NCBI GenBank assembly: GCA_963855995.1
Contig: OY979723.1
Location: 2,733,001 to 2,797,000, forward strand
Source: Muricea muricata
Taxonomy: Eukaryota; Cnidaria; Anthozoa; Malacalcyonacea; Plexauridae
Direction of reading: 5' to 3'
Length of the DNA stretch: 64,000 bases
The position numbers were made by a program, and so were the translations under genes. Under the pieces are notes generated by a model. That model saw only the letters and a program-made list of their open reading frames with translations. It was not told the origin of the DNA and made no database searches. Each line of letters opens with the position of its first letter. Within the stretch, counting starts at the first letter, position 1. Shown one piece after another: positions 11,285 to 23,592 of this stretch.

Positions 11285-11520
11285 ATGTATATGTGAAAAC
11301 GTCCATCAACATCTGCTATTTTGTTATTTAATTTACAAACTATGACTATACGTGTCATCGTCATGTGCTGCCTTGTCGCTCACGTCAACGAAGCAATCCC
11401 TTTCGGTACATAAACGTCCATCAACACCTGCTATTTTGTTATTTAATTTACAAACTGTGACTATATGTGTCATCTTCATGTGCTGCCTTGTCACTCACGT
11501 CAACGAAGCAATCTCTTTTT
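11285..11520. repeat. Local tandem duplication, about 115 bp, upstream of copy 2
   Basis: The stretch from about 11290 to 11404 is repeated at 11411-11520 (GCTATTTTGTTATTTAATTT and TGTGCTGCCTTGTC occur twice). It is found only in this unit and pushes the conserved upstream motif about 110 bp further from the start codon. Confidence 0.75.
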
Positions 11521-11810
11521 CGGTGAAAAATTTCCAACTAAAAATGTCATGTACATTTCATGCTCTGAATGTAATAGAAGTTTTAAAAAGTGTTAGAAGA
11601 TCCTAGAATGTGTGATGAGTGAATACTACTCCCAAACCTTGCGCAATCTTATTAAAACATCAACTTGTGCAATGCTTCATTTCGGTTTATTCTAAATAAC
11701 TGAAGCGAAGAATGTTAACAAAATTCAACATGGGCAAGCATATTACCAATCCGTTCGCTTAATATCTTCGGTTTTATCGTTCTTTGCTTTTTATTCAATT
11801 AAAATTTTGT

Positions 11811-11834
11811 CACGTACATCGATGTATATATAAG
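11811..11834 (-). promoter_or_regulatory. Candidate core promoter of GPCR copy 2
   Basis: The motif combines the palindrome TACATCGATGTA with TATATATA, next to CACGTA. It occurs at an equivalent place in every array unit. Here it lies about 580 bp upstream of the ATG. Placement and TATA content suggest a minus-strand promoter. No transcript evidence is available. Confidence 0.4.
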
Positions 11835-12299
11835 AATGATAACTATACAACATTAATTTAAAGTGCGCCTGTTCGTTGATCCCTCGATCAAAAAACTGAT
11901 TTTTTGGTATTCATGGGCGGTGCTATGTCGGGTAGAACAAAGAAGTATTGCAGGGAAATTAAAAACTTTTTTTAGATCAACAAACACTTCTCAGAACACT
12001 TATTTTCCATAGCAATATCATGCATATTTCATCTTCCAAATTTTATTAACAAGATGGCAGGGATAATAAACGAATACTTAGCTATATCTAGACATGTACA
12101 TCGCTGCTTAGAACAATTATATATCTAATAGCAATGCTCTGTCTACTTTGTATAATTTTATTTGGTTCAGTTATTTTCAACACCTGAGACTTATAAGAAA
12201 GCTTACAGAGTTCATGTATCACATGAAATGTTAGACTACGAAAACTTATAAAAATTGTCTTTGATAAAAGTCTGGATCATCCTTCACGATATTAAGCTG

Positions 12300-14340
12300 T
12301 TATATATTAATATACAAAGTGTTTTCCTACAGAGTAAATCGGAAGGCAAACATTTTTTCCGCGAAAAGACAATCACATAAAACCGAAATTTTAGGTTAGT
12401 ATTTTCCCACAATGCGTCCTATAAACTTAATTACATTTGAAAATCGTTTTCTTCTGTATTTTGCACATGCAAAAAAAAGGGGAGGGCCGGAGGGGCTTTT
12501 CCCACAATATATACGGGCAATGTATATTTGGGATGTTTGGCCTGTTCTAGACGTCGCATTTTCGGACTTGCTTAGCTTTTTATTTAAATAAAATTTAGAC
12601 AAATACTGAATGCAAAAATAGTCAAAAAATATACAGCTTAATTTAATGTACACCTGTTTAGGCTGCGTCAAGTCACATCGAACAAACAATATAGCAGGCG
12701 AACTAAATTAAAATCTATTTAGGTCAATAAACACGCTTTCGAGAACACTTATTTTTCCAGCAATGTCATGATGCATGCTTTATCTTCCCAATTTTAATTA
12801 AAATATAGCAAGGGTAATAAATGCAAACTTATATTTAGACTAACACGTCGCTACTTAGAACAACTATTTCCTATTGCAGCGTTATGTCTACTTTTCAAGG
12901 TTATTGTCTACTTTGCTGATCAAGAAAGTCCGCAAGTATAGTCAAGCTTCGAGTTTATTTAATTTCACCCAACTAAGTATATTTACTCTTTGCATAAAGT
13001 TTATCGGCTGTTCAGCTGTTTTTAACGCCAAGCAGAGACTTGACTGGAACTTTAAGAAAATTAAAATACTTTGTATTTGATTCAACTTCACTATAACATC
13101 AAGGCATCCAAATATGGAAAACGTTTTCTTATAGAAAGGCTTTCCAAAAAGTCAGCGACTTAACCCAGTCATTTTAAGTTTGCACTTTCCTATAATTTTC
13201 ATGATCAGTTGAAATAATACACATGCATTCAGTTAATCTAGGGCTTAGCATCCCAAAACAAGTGTGGGTCAGGGGGGGGGGGGTAATCCTATTTACAGCA
13301 CACAATATTATACGGGTAACATCAATATAATAGCAGCTTCATATTTCAAATGATAGTTCAAACACGAGTAGGAGGATTTAATAATTATTATCATTTCCAA
13401 GCACCGAGAAGAGTTGACAATACGAGGCGAAGCCGATTATTTTTTACGAACTTTGAGGTGTTTTAAAATCGGAGAAAACAATATTTTACAACAAAAACAA
13501 ATAGAAAGCCGGCCTAATTTATGTAATTTCTTCTTCCAAATTCCAAAACTTCTCCACGGTATTGAATTTGTTCGCTGTATTGAATTATGAATGATTTGAG
13601 AATTACATTTCAATTCCGTCAAAATTAGGCGTACATGATATACCCTGCTCTATCCTGTGCTGCCCTGCCTGGCATTTACACCTATGACACAGTTCTAAAT
13701 ATGATAAAAGTGGTTTAACTTTTTATATTTTATGTTAAAAAAACCCTTAAGCTGTGGAGGATATTGGCACCACAAAATACCAAGTTAGAAAGTTGAGAGA
13801 ACTTGCTATTTTCGGAACGTTTTCCTACAAAAAGAGAAGACTGGAGTTCTTTTATTCATGAAGCTTCTTTATAGGCACCATTTATTCGTTTTTTTAACCT
13901 ACATTTAGGTCTAATATCACCCTCCAAACTCCCTCCCCCCGCCCAACAAGAAAAAACAACTAAAATTTCTTTTTAGTTTTGAAAGAGTTTGACTGAAACA
14001 TTGGTGCAGAAGAAAAATATGGTCCTAACCCCTACTCATTTTTCCCTCTTGAAAGCTGCTTGCCGTTATTTTGGCAATTTGATCGTTTCATTCTGACAAT
14101 TATTCTTCAACAATCTTTGCTACAAACTAAATCCTTTAGCTTTTCGGCAATAACTCTAGTTAAACAATTTACTATCGCAAAGCCTTAGATCCGAAATCTC
14201 GATTTGTTATCATTAGTACTGATGATTGATGCTTGCGTTATGACCACTGATCAAGATCCGAGCTTACCTATCGAAAGCTTATTCGCGGTGTTACATAATT
14301 CCACAAAATTAAACTATCATTTTAGTAACCATGCAAACAT
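12300..14340. repeat. Long array spacer, copy 1 of a 2-kb segmental duplication
   Basis: This matches 16860-18880 throughout with many small indels, including the AAGCCGATTATTTTTTACGA and CAACAATCTTTGCTACAAAC stretches. A guanine run is at 13270-13281. ORFs here (such as 12396-12689) are not preserved in the second copy. I see no gene. Confidence 0.8.
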
Positions 14341-14901
14341 ACAATGAAAAATTACACTTTCAATAACTTTGTTTGATAAAATTTAATTAACCTAACAATT
14401 TAGCATTTTAATTATTTGACACGCAAATAAGCATTTTATTTGCAAGTATAGGAAAATGCATATTACGAAGTAAAAGTAACTTCTACTGTCCCCAATATTT
14501 CACGACTGTAAAACATTTTCTAGCTAAACTTTATTTAAATATCATATGTCTCTTCAAATGCAATATATCAGCTATATAGTCATGGCCTTGAATTAAATTT
14601 ATACACGTACGTAATTTAAATGGTAGGGAAAAAGGCAGACGTACGATGTTCAATAGAATGTCAGGCGTAAGCATTCTAATCACACCCAAGGCTAATATAT
14701 GCCATCGTTAATCACACGTGCCGTTCATTTCTCTTCAAGAATTCTGCAGCACCATGTCAAATATAACGAATTTTATATTAGTTGTTCTCTACTATAACTG
14801 TAAACTGTCCGTCACCAATCAAATACAGGGTCGTGGCATGGCTTGAATTGTCTATACGTTCCAGCAAAAGTTTCTTGTAAAACTACAACCAACCAAGTTC
14901 A

Positions 14902-15801
14902 TCACGATCGTTTGGTCCGTAGCAAACATTTTAATATCTTCATTCCTTCACGACGCAGGATTGAGTTTCTCCAGAAAAATATCACGCAGTTGAGTGTCGA
15001 GTTCATGCAGGCAAATGTGGCGGCCCAGTTATCAAATAATATGCGTCGTCTGTCATTCGATTGCAATTTTAATGTGTAACTCCAAATACTACATATAATT
15101 GATGGAAAAGAGCAGCAGAAAAAAAAAACAACCGCTAGAAAACATGTCGAAATATTTTTAAAATTTCTCTTTCGTCTTTTTTGTCTTTCTTGATTTCCAG
15201 GTGTTTCTGAACGAGCTGGAGCAACGCGCAATTCGTCTTCACGTTTGGACTTGACGATGACCAGCATTTTGTAGTTCAAGAACGCCAAGATGAACAGGAA
15301 TAAAAGAACAAACACAGTCATGAATAAAACAGGAAAGTCATTCTTTCCTTTCGAGTAAAAAAGCCACAGCAGCGATAGAGCGACCCATGTGATTATCTGA
15401 ATTGCAAGAAAAAGTGCTAGTTTTCTTTTGGTGACTGCAGTTTGATGAAAAAATGGACGCGTTAGTGCCAGAAATCGTTCAATGTTTAACGTTAACAGTG
15501 CAAACAGTGAGGCACCAGCCAAGGGAAGAGCCACGTATATCCGCGTGGTTTCAATTGGTGCGCTGTACATTTGCATCGACCACAAAATTGTTGATAACAT
15601 TACCAGAGGCTGAACGATGGCGACAACCCCGAGATCAAAGCAAGATAAAACAAAGATGGTAAAATAGCACATTTTCTTACGTAGTTGAAACGATCTCCAT
15701 AGACTGATGATAACCGCGGAATTCAGAATGATTCCGACCACCATGAAGAAAGTATTCAGAAAACAGAGTAATATGGCGTTGATAAGAGTGCATGGATGCA
15801 T
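14902..15801 (-). CDS. Array GPCR copy 3, intact class A-like receptor
   Basis: This is a single-exon 299-aa receptor, closest to copy 2. The two share the SKGKNDFP loop between TM4 and TM5 and the YVALPLAG segment at the top of TM3. N27, D56, ERF, CSFP and the NSTLNCVIF variant of NPxxY are all present. A ten-T run in TM6 (plus-strand A run about 15119-15128) encodes the Phe run VVFFFCC and keeps the frame. The homologous run in the copy at 23593 is one base out of frame. The tail ends KRS instead of ERS. Confidence 0.92.
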   Translation of the reverse strand: MHPCTLINAILLCFLNTFFMVVGIILNSAVIISLWRSFQLRKKMCYFTIFVLSCFDLGVVAIVQPLVMLSTILWSMQMYSAPIETTRIYVALPLAGASLFALLTLNIERFLALTRPFFHQTAVTKRKLALFLAIQIITWVALSLLWLFYSKGKNDFPVLFMTVFVLLFLFILAFLNYKMLVIVKSKREDELRVAPARSETPGNQERQKRRKRNFKNISTCFLAVVFFFCCSFPSIICSIWSYTLKLQSNDRRRILFDNWAATFACMNSTLNCVIFFWRNSILRREGMKILKCLLRTKRS

Positions 15802-16271
15802 TTCGTGTTTCGTATCTTATCGACTTTTTGTGGACTTAATCTGCTTCGCAAATGCATGTATATTTGAAAATGTCCATCAACACCTGCTATTTTGTTATTT
15901 AATTTACAAACTATGACTATATGTGTCATCTTCATGTGCTGCCTTGTCGCTCACGTCAACAAAGCATCCCTCTTTCGGTACATAATTTCCAATTGAAAAT
16001 GTCATGTACATTTCATACTTTGAATGTAATAGAAGTGTTAAAAGCGTTAGAAGATGCTAAAATGTTCATGTGATGGGCGAAGACTACTCTCAAACCTTGT
16101 ACAATATTATTAAAACATCAAGTTGTGCAATATTCCTATTCGGTTTATTCTAAATAACTGATGCGAAGTATATTAATAAAATTCAACATGGGCAAGCATA
16201 TTACCAGACCATTCGCTTTTTAATATCTTCAGTTTTATCGTTCTTTGCTTTTTATTTAAATAAAATTTTTC

Positions 16272-16299
16272 CACGTACATCGATGTACGTATATATAAG
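16272..16299 (-). promoter_or_regulatory. Candidate core promoter of GPCR copy 3
   Basis: This is CACGTACATCGATGTACG followed by TATATATA, about 470 bp upstream of the start codon. A 4-bp CGTA duplication between palindrome and TATA distinguishes it from the other units. Confidence 0.4.
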
Positions 16300-16859
16300 A
16301 ATGATAACTATACATTTAAGTACGCCTGTTCGTTGATCCCTCGATCAAAAAACTAATTATTTGGTAATCACAGGCGATGCCAAGTCGGGTAGAAAAACTG
16401 AAAAAAGGAATATTGCAGGGAAATTAAAAAAATTTTTTGGATAAACAAACACTTCTTAGAACACTTATTGTCCATAGCAATATCATGCATATTTCATCTT
16501 CCAAATTTTATTAACAACATGGCAGGGATAATAAATGAATACTTAGCTATATCTGGACATGTACATCGCTACCTAGAACAATTATATATCTAATAGCAGT
16601 GCTCTGTCTACTTTGTGTAATTTTATTAACATTTTTGAACGTTGCAACATCCAAGAAGTTTTTCCACAGACGAACTTATGTCCTATACTTAAAAGGAAAC
16701 AATAAAATAATAATATCGATGGTTCAGTTATTTTCAACACCTGAGACTTATAAGACAGCTCACGGAGGTCATGTATCACATGAAATGTTAGACTACGAAA
16801 AATTGTCTTTAAACCCAGTCTAGGTCATCCTTCACAATATCAAGGTATTGAAATATACA

Positions 16860-18880
16860 AATTGTTTTCCTGGAGAGTCAACCGGAAGGCAACATTTTTT
16901 CCCAAAAAGTCAATCACATAAAACCGAAATTTTAGGTTAGTGTTTTTCCACAATGCGCCCTATAAACTTAACTACATTTGCTTTTCCACAATATATACGG
17001 GCAATGTATATTTGGGATGTTAGGCCTGCTTTAGGCATCGCATTTTCGGCCTTGCTTCGCTTTTTATTTAAATAAAATATAGACACATATTGAATGCAAA
17101 AATAGTCATAAATATACTGCTTAAATGTACACCTGTTCGTTAAGCCCTCAAAAACTAAATATTTGGCCCTCATATAGGCCGCGTCAAGTCACATCGAACA
17201 AACAATATAGCAGAGGAACTAAATTAGAATTTATTTAGGTCAATAAACACGCTTTCGAGAACGCTTATTTTTCAAGCAATATCATGATGCGTACTTTATC
17301 TTCCAATTTTATTTAAAATATAGCAAGGGTAATAAATGCATACTTATATTTAGACTAACACGTCGCTACTTAGAACAATTATTTCCTACTGCAGCGTTAC
17401 GTCTACTTTTCAAGGTTATTGTCTACTTTGCTGATCCAAAGTCAGCAAGTATAGTAGTCGAGCTTCGAGCTTATTTTATTTCACCCGACTAAGCATACTT
17501 ACTCTTTGCATAAAGCTTATCGGCTGCTCAGCTGTTTTCAACGCCTAGCTGCAGAGACTTGACTAGAACTTTAAAAAAAATACATTGTATTTGATTCAGT
17601 CCCCGTCCTTCACTATTATATCAAGGCATCCAAATATGGAAAACGTCCAAATATGGAAAACTTTTTCCTATAGAAATGTTCCCAAAAAAGTAAGCGACTT
17701 AACCCAGTCACTTTAAGTTTGCACTTTTCTATAATTTTCACTTGAAATAATACATATGCATTCAGTTAGTCTAGAGCTTAGCATCCCAAAACAAGTGTGG
17801 TTCAGGGGGTGAGGGTAATCTTATCTACAGCACACAGTATTATATGGCAACATCAATGTAATAGCAGCTTCATCTTTCAAGTAATAGTTCAAATAAGAGT
17901 AGGAAAATTTAATAATTATTTCCAAACACCGAGAAGAGTTGAAAATACGAGGCGAAGCCGATTATTTTTTACGATCTTTGAGGTGTTTTGAAATCGGAAG
18001 AAACAATATTTTGCAACAAAAATAAATAAAAAGCCGGCCTAATTTTTGTAATTTCTTCTTTCAAATTCCAAAACTTCTCCACGGCATTGAATTTCTTCAC
18101 TGTTTTGAATTATGAATAATTTGAGAATTACATTTCAATTCCATCAAAATTAAGCGTACATGATACATGCACCTGCTCTATCCTGTGCTGCCCTGCCTTG
18201 CATTTACACCTATGACACGTTTCTAAATACGATAAAAGTGGTTTAACTTTTTATAATTTATGTAAAAATGAGTCTTAAGCTGTGAAAGATATTGACACCA
18301 CAAAATACCAAGTTAGGAGAACTTTGCTATATTCGGAACATTTTCCGACAAAAATAGAAGACTGAAGTCTTTTATTCATGTAGCTTCTTTATAGGCACGA
18401 TTTATTTATTTTTTAACCTACATTTAGGTATAATATCACCCTCCAAACTCCCCTCGATCCCCCCACAACTAAACAACTAAAATTTCGTTTTGGTCTTGAA
18501 AGAATTTGATGAAAACATAGGTGTAGAAGAAAAATATGGTCCTAACCCTTACTCGTTTTTCCCTCTTCGAAGCTGCTGGCCGTTATTTTGGCAATTTGAT
18601 CGTTTCATTCTGAAAATTATTCTTCAACAATCTTTGCTACAAACTAAAGCCTTTAACCTTTCCGCAATAACTCTATACAATTTTAATTTTGTGGAAACAC
18701 CACATAAATTTACTATCGCAACGCCTCAGATGCGTAACCTCGATTTGGTATCATTAGTACTGATGAATTGATGCTTGCGTTATGACCACTGATGAAGATC
18801 CGAGTTAACCTATCGAAAGCTTATACGCTAGGCTACATAATTCCACAAAATTAAACTAGTATTTTAATAACCATGCAAAC
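16860..18880. repeat. Long array spacer, copy 2 of a 2-kb segmental duplication
   Basis: This is the partner of 12300-14340. It shows that units 2 and 3, or 3 and 4, were duplicated together with about 2 kb of flank. No protein-coding or RNA gene was recognised. Confidence 0.8.
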
Positions 18881-19436
18881 ATACAATGAAAAATTACACT
18901 TTCAATAACTTTGTTCAATAACATTTAATTAACACATGCAACAATTTAGCATTTTAATTATTTGACACGCAAATAAGTCATTTTATATGCAAGCATAGGA
19001 AAATGCATATCACGAAGTAAAAGTAACTTCTACTCTCCCCAATATTTCACAATTGTAAAACATTTTCTAGCTGAACTTTATTTAAATATCATTTGTCTCT
19101 TCAAATGCGATATATCAGCTATATAGTCATGGCCTTGAATTAAATTTATATACGTAATTTAAATGGTAGGAAAAAAGGCGATGTTCAATACAATGTCAAG
19201 CTTAAGGATTCTGGTCACATCCAAGGCTAATATATGCCAGCATGAATCGCACGTGCCGTTCCTTTTTCTTGAAGATTTCTGCAGCATCATGTCAAATATA
19301 ACGAATTTTATATTAGTTGTTCTCAACAATAAGTGTAAAGTGTCCGTCAGCAATCAAATACAGCGTCGTTGCATGGCTTGAATTGTCTATACGTTCCACC
19401 AAAAGTTTCTTGTAAAACTGCAACCAACCAAGTTCA

Positions 19437-20333
19437 TCACGATCGTTCGGTCCGTAGAAAACATTTTAATATCTTCATTCCTTCACGACGCAGGATCGAG
19501 TTTCTCCAGAAAAATATCACGCAGTTGAATGTCGAGTTCATATAGACAAATGTGCTTGCCCAGATATCAAATAATATGCGTCGCCTGTCATTCATTGGCA
19601 ATTTTAATGTGTAACTCCAAATACTATATATAATTGATGGAAAAGAGCAACAGAAAAAACAAACAACCGCCAGACAACACGTCGAAATATTTTTGAAATT
19701 TCTCTTTCGTATTTTTTGTGTTTCTTGATTTGCGGGTGCTTCTAAACGAGCTGGAGCAACGCGCAATTCGTCTTCACGTTTGGACTTGACGATGACCAGC
19801 ATTTTGTAGTTTAAGAACGCCAAGAGGAACAAGCATAACAGAAGAAACACAGTTATAAGAATATAAACGTAAATCTTTGCTTCTGAGTAAAAAAGCCTTG
19901 CCAGCGCTAGAGCGACTCCTGTGATTATCTGAAGTACGAGGAAAAGTGTCAGTTTTCCTTTGGTAACTGCAGTTTGATGGAAAAATGGACGCGTTAGTGC
20001 CAGAAATCGTTCAATATTCAACGTTCACAGTGAAAACATTGATGAACTAATCAAGGGAGAACCCAGTAATCTCCGCGTGGTTTCAATTTGTGCGCTGTAC
20101 ATTTGCTTCGACCACAAAATTATTGATAACATTACCAGAGGGTGACCGAGGGCGACTACTCCGAGATCAAAGCAAGATAAAACAAAGATGGTAAAATAGC
20201 ACAGCTTTTTACGTAGTTGTGATGATCTCCATAGACTGATGATAACCGCGGAATTCAGAACGATTCCGACCACCATAAAGGAAGTATTCAGAAAACAGAG
20301 TAGTGTGGCGTTAATAAGAGTGCATGGATGCAT
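19437..20333 (-). pseudogene. Array GPCR copy 4, one in-frame stop
   Basis: The full 298-codon length is present and stays in one frame. A TGA at 20025-20027 replaces the Leu codon (TTA in the intact copies) at position 103, inside TM3 just before NIERF. All other class A-like landmarks match the intact copies. The loop between TM4 and TM5 is of the SEAKIY type. A single nonsense change means recent inactivation, a segregating null allele or a sequencing error. Confidence 0.85.
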
Positions 20334-21080
20334 TTTATGTTTCGTATCTTATCGACTCTTCTTTGACTTAATCTCCTTCGCAAATGCATGTATATGTGAA
20401 AAACGTCCCTCAACACCTGCTATTTTGTTATTTAATTTACAAACTATGACTATATGTGGCATCTTCAAGTGTTGCCTTGTCGCTCACGTCAACGAAGCAA
20501 CCCTTTCGGTACATAACTTCCAACTGAAAATGCACTGAATGTAATAGAAGTTTTGAAAATCGTTAGAAGATCCTAGAATGTGTGATGAGTGAATACTACT
20601 CTCAAACCTTGTACAATATTATTAAAACATCAAGTTGTGCAATGTTTCTTTTCGGTTTACTCTAAATAACTGAAGCGAAGAATATTAATAAAATTCAACA
20701 TGGGCAAGCTTATTACCAAACCATTCGCCTTTTAATATCTTCGGTTTTATCGTTCTTTGCTTTTTATTTGAATAAAATTTTGCCACGTACATCGATGTAT
20801 ATATAAGAATGATAACCATACAACATTTACTTAAAGTACGGCTGTTCGTTGATCCCTCGAACAAAAACTAATTATTTGGTATTCATGGGCGGTGCTATGT
20901 CGGGTAAAACAAAGGAATATTGCCGAAAAATTAAATAAAATTTTTTTGGATCAACAAAACTCCTCTCACAACATTTATTTTCCATAGCAATATCACGCAT
21001 ATTTCATCTTCCAAATTTTATTAACGGCATGGCTGAGATAGTAAATGAATACTTAGCTATATCTGGACATGTACATCGCT

Positions 21081-21930
21081 ACAGACGATGCACTCCATCT
21101 GCGACCCTGCCACCAGGCTGGCCCGTTGTGTCCCATTTGAGATTCTAGGAGTCAGCTGGCGGCTGTCGTGAGTAACGGCTGGACGTCTTCTTTCTTCAAC
21201 CCCTCTCGGGGTGTGCGCCCGGGGTGTGTTCTGTCTCTTCTATTGTACGCCCTCTCCATCGAAGTGCTCGCGGAGTGCACTCGTGCATCTCTGCGAATTC
21301 AGGGCGTAACCATCACTCGCTGGAGGGGTACAAGTGCTCCGGCTACTCGGACGACACTACCGTAGCCGTCACAACGGAGCAATCGATAGAGGAAACTTTT
21401 ACCGTCCACTCTCAATTTGAGCGGGCCTCTGGCGCCAAACTTAATCGAGGCAAGTCGAAGGGTACGTGGGCTGGTTCCTGGAAGGCTCGTACCGATACCC
21501 CTTATGGGCTGCAGTGCATGGGTTAAACAACTCCCGCTGCTCGGTGCGACCTTCAGCGTTGGTGACTACACCATTCCAATGTGGGAGCCGTCTCCAGCTT
21601 AGAGACTCGGCTTGCCTCATGGTCTGGGCGGCAACTGTCTTTTCCGGGGAAGACACGCTAGCACTGTCACAAATACGGCACTTGGGTCACGTTTTCCCCT
21701 TCCCAGATTGGGCGGGGAAACGCATCGATAAGGCATTGTGGACTTTCTTTTGGTCGGGCAAACGCGACCTCGTTGCCCGGACCCCCGTTAACCTCCCCAA
21801 GGTACAAGATGGCTTTGGGGTTGTTAATTTCCGGCTGAAAGCCGAGGCATTCGCATTGCAGTGGCTAAAACGTTTTTTCGTGTCTTCCTCGTTAGATGGA
21901 GGAAGCATTACTTCGTTATCGATCTTTTAA
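21081..21930 (+). mobile_element. Degenerate LINE reverse transcriptase fragment (L1/Tx1-like)
   Basis: A plus-strand reverse transcriptase core is readable across three frames. It shows SNGWTSSFFNPSRGVRPGC, then SLLLYALSIEVLAE, the YSDDTT catalytic motif (family YADD), GAKLNRGKSKG, LGATFSVGDY and FFWSGKRDLVARTPVNLP. Several frameshifts and an internal stop make it dead. Its left edge (21081) interrupts the conserved array spacer after GTACATCGCTAC, so it entered or was carried into the array between units 4 and 5. Confidence 0.85.
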
Positions 21931-22029
21931 CTGTCTTGGCGTTGAGATTGATGAACAGTTTAGTTGCAAAGTGCACGTAAATGCAATTTGTTAAAACATA
22001 AAAAGTAAAAGGTAAAAGTGCTGGGATAA

Positions 22030-22495
22030 GTGCATTAAACGAACAAAACCATTCGTTCTCAATGAATTTAATTCAACATTATTTTGATTCTCGCTCGACA
22101 TTGTGGGACAATTGCGCAGTATTATTGAAAGAAAAATTGCGGCGATTCCAAAACAGAGCTGCTAGGATAGTAGCAGGAGCGAAATTTGATGTTAGCTCCT
22201 CGAAAATTACTGGAGCTGCTAAACTGAAAAAACCTTGAAAACAGATTTAGATCAAATAAATTGACTCTGATATACAACATCCTTAATGGTACTGTCCACT
22301 GTCTTCGTGAATTTTTTCTGCAACTATAATATTCAAAATTATGATATTGATCTCTCTATTACTAAACCTAAGATAGAATTTCTTAAGAAGCGTTTTAGGT
22401 ACAGAGGTGCTGTTCCATGGAACGGTATTTCTTGTGAAGCAAGAACTGCGTGCTCAATGGATTCATCCTTTCAAAGGGCTAATTTAAATTAATAT
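22030..22495 (+). mobile_element. Second LINE fragment, C-terminal region of a non-LTR polyprotein
   Basis: The plus-strand frames read SRSTLWDNCAVLLKEKLRR, RFQNRAARIVAGAKFD, KLTLIYNILNG, then FLKKRFRYRGAVPWNG and SCEARTACS. These are the C-terminal landmarks of CR1/jockey-type LINEs. Multiple frameshifts are present. It is a different family from the 21081 fragment and lies next to it as nested debris. Confidence 0.75.
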
Positions 22496-22647
22496 ACATG
22501 TAATTATGTGGTCTGTCGGTGATTATAATTAGTTGTGTTGAGTGCGGTGTGTTTTAGGTAATGGGTTTGATTTTTATCTATTTTTACTTTGTTAATGTTA
22601 AATAGACACCTCTCATGAAAACCAGATCTATAACTGTTTGAGACTAC

Positions 22648-22796
22648 CAGTGGTGAAGCCAGCCCGACATTTGGTCATGCAAATGCAAACTTTTCTGTGT
22701 TTATAGACCGTATAAGGAATCAATTTCTAAAGAAATGAATAGTGATGATTTAAATTTGCATAGCATGACCAAATTGTCGGGCTGGCTTCGCTACTG
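22648..22796. mobile_element. hAT-type MITE with 8-bp duplication
   Basis: This is a 149-bp palindromic element. Its TIRs are CAGTGGTGAAGCCAGCCCG and, from the right end, CAGTAGCGAAGCCAGCCCG. It is flanked by the direct repeat GAGACTAC at 22640-22647 and 22797-22804. An 8-bp duplication with TIRs starting CAGTGG/CAGTAG is diagnostic of the hAT superfamily. Confidence 0.92.
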
Positions 22797-23592
22797 GAGA
22801 CTACAAGCGTCTTCAAAGAAATTTTAATTACAATTACATTACAATACATTTTAAAAGATAGCTATCGCAAAATTCCGCGTGCTCGCCAAAGTGCACTGAA
22901 TGGAATTCAGCCTTCATATAAGCGCCCTAGTTGTAATACTTTGCTCAGTCACTTACACAGTGAGGCTGCCCAAAAATTTATGCTATGTAAATTTTAAATT
23001 ATTGTCGTTTTTAATTTCTTTAGGAATTGATTGTTTTCGCAGTCAATTAACACGGAAATAAAATTTAATTAACCAAACAATTTAGCATTTTAACTATTTG
23101 ACACGCGAATAAGTCATTTTATATGCAAGTATAGGAAAATGCATATCAATAAGTAAAGTAACTTCTACTCTCCCCAATATTTTACGACTGTAAAGCATTT
23201 AATTTTCTTGCTAAATTTTTTTATAATATCATATGTCTCTACAAATGCAATATATCAGCTATATAGTCATGGGCTCATGGCCTTGAATTAAATTTATATT
23301 CGTAATTTAAATGGTAGGGGAAAAGCCAGAAATACGATGTTCAATAGAATGTCAGGCGTAAGCATTCTGATCACACCCAAGGCTAATATATGCCATCATG
23401 AATCACACGTGCCGTTCCTTTCTCCTGAAGAATTCTGCAGCATCATGTCAAATATAACGGATTTTATATCAGTTGTTCTCAACTATAACAGTAAAGTGTC
23501 AGTCAGCAATCAAATATAGCGTCGTTGCATGATTTGAATTGCCTATACGTTCCAGCAGAAGTTTCTTGTAAAACTACAACCAACCAAGTTCA

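Noticed and set aside
12396-12689. 97-aa minus-strand ORF in the long spacer
   Set aside because: The duplicate spacer (about 16937-17173) keeps only a shorter, disrupted version. There is no recognisable domain.
13265-13285. Guanine run as a G-quadruplex regulator
   Set aside because: A single uninterrupted G run in non-conserved spacer; the duplicate spacer has lost it.
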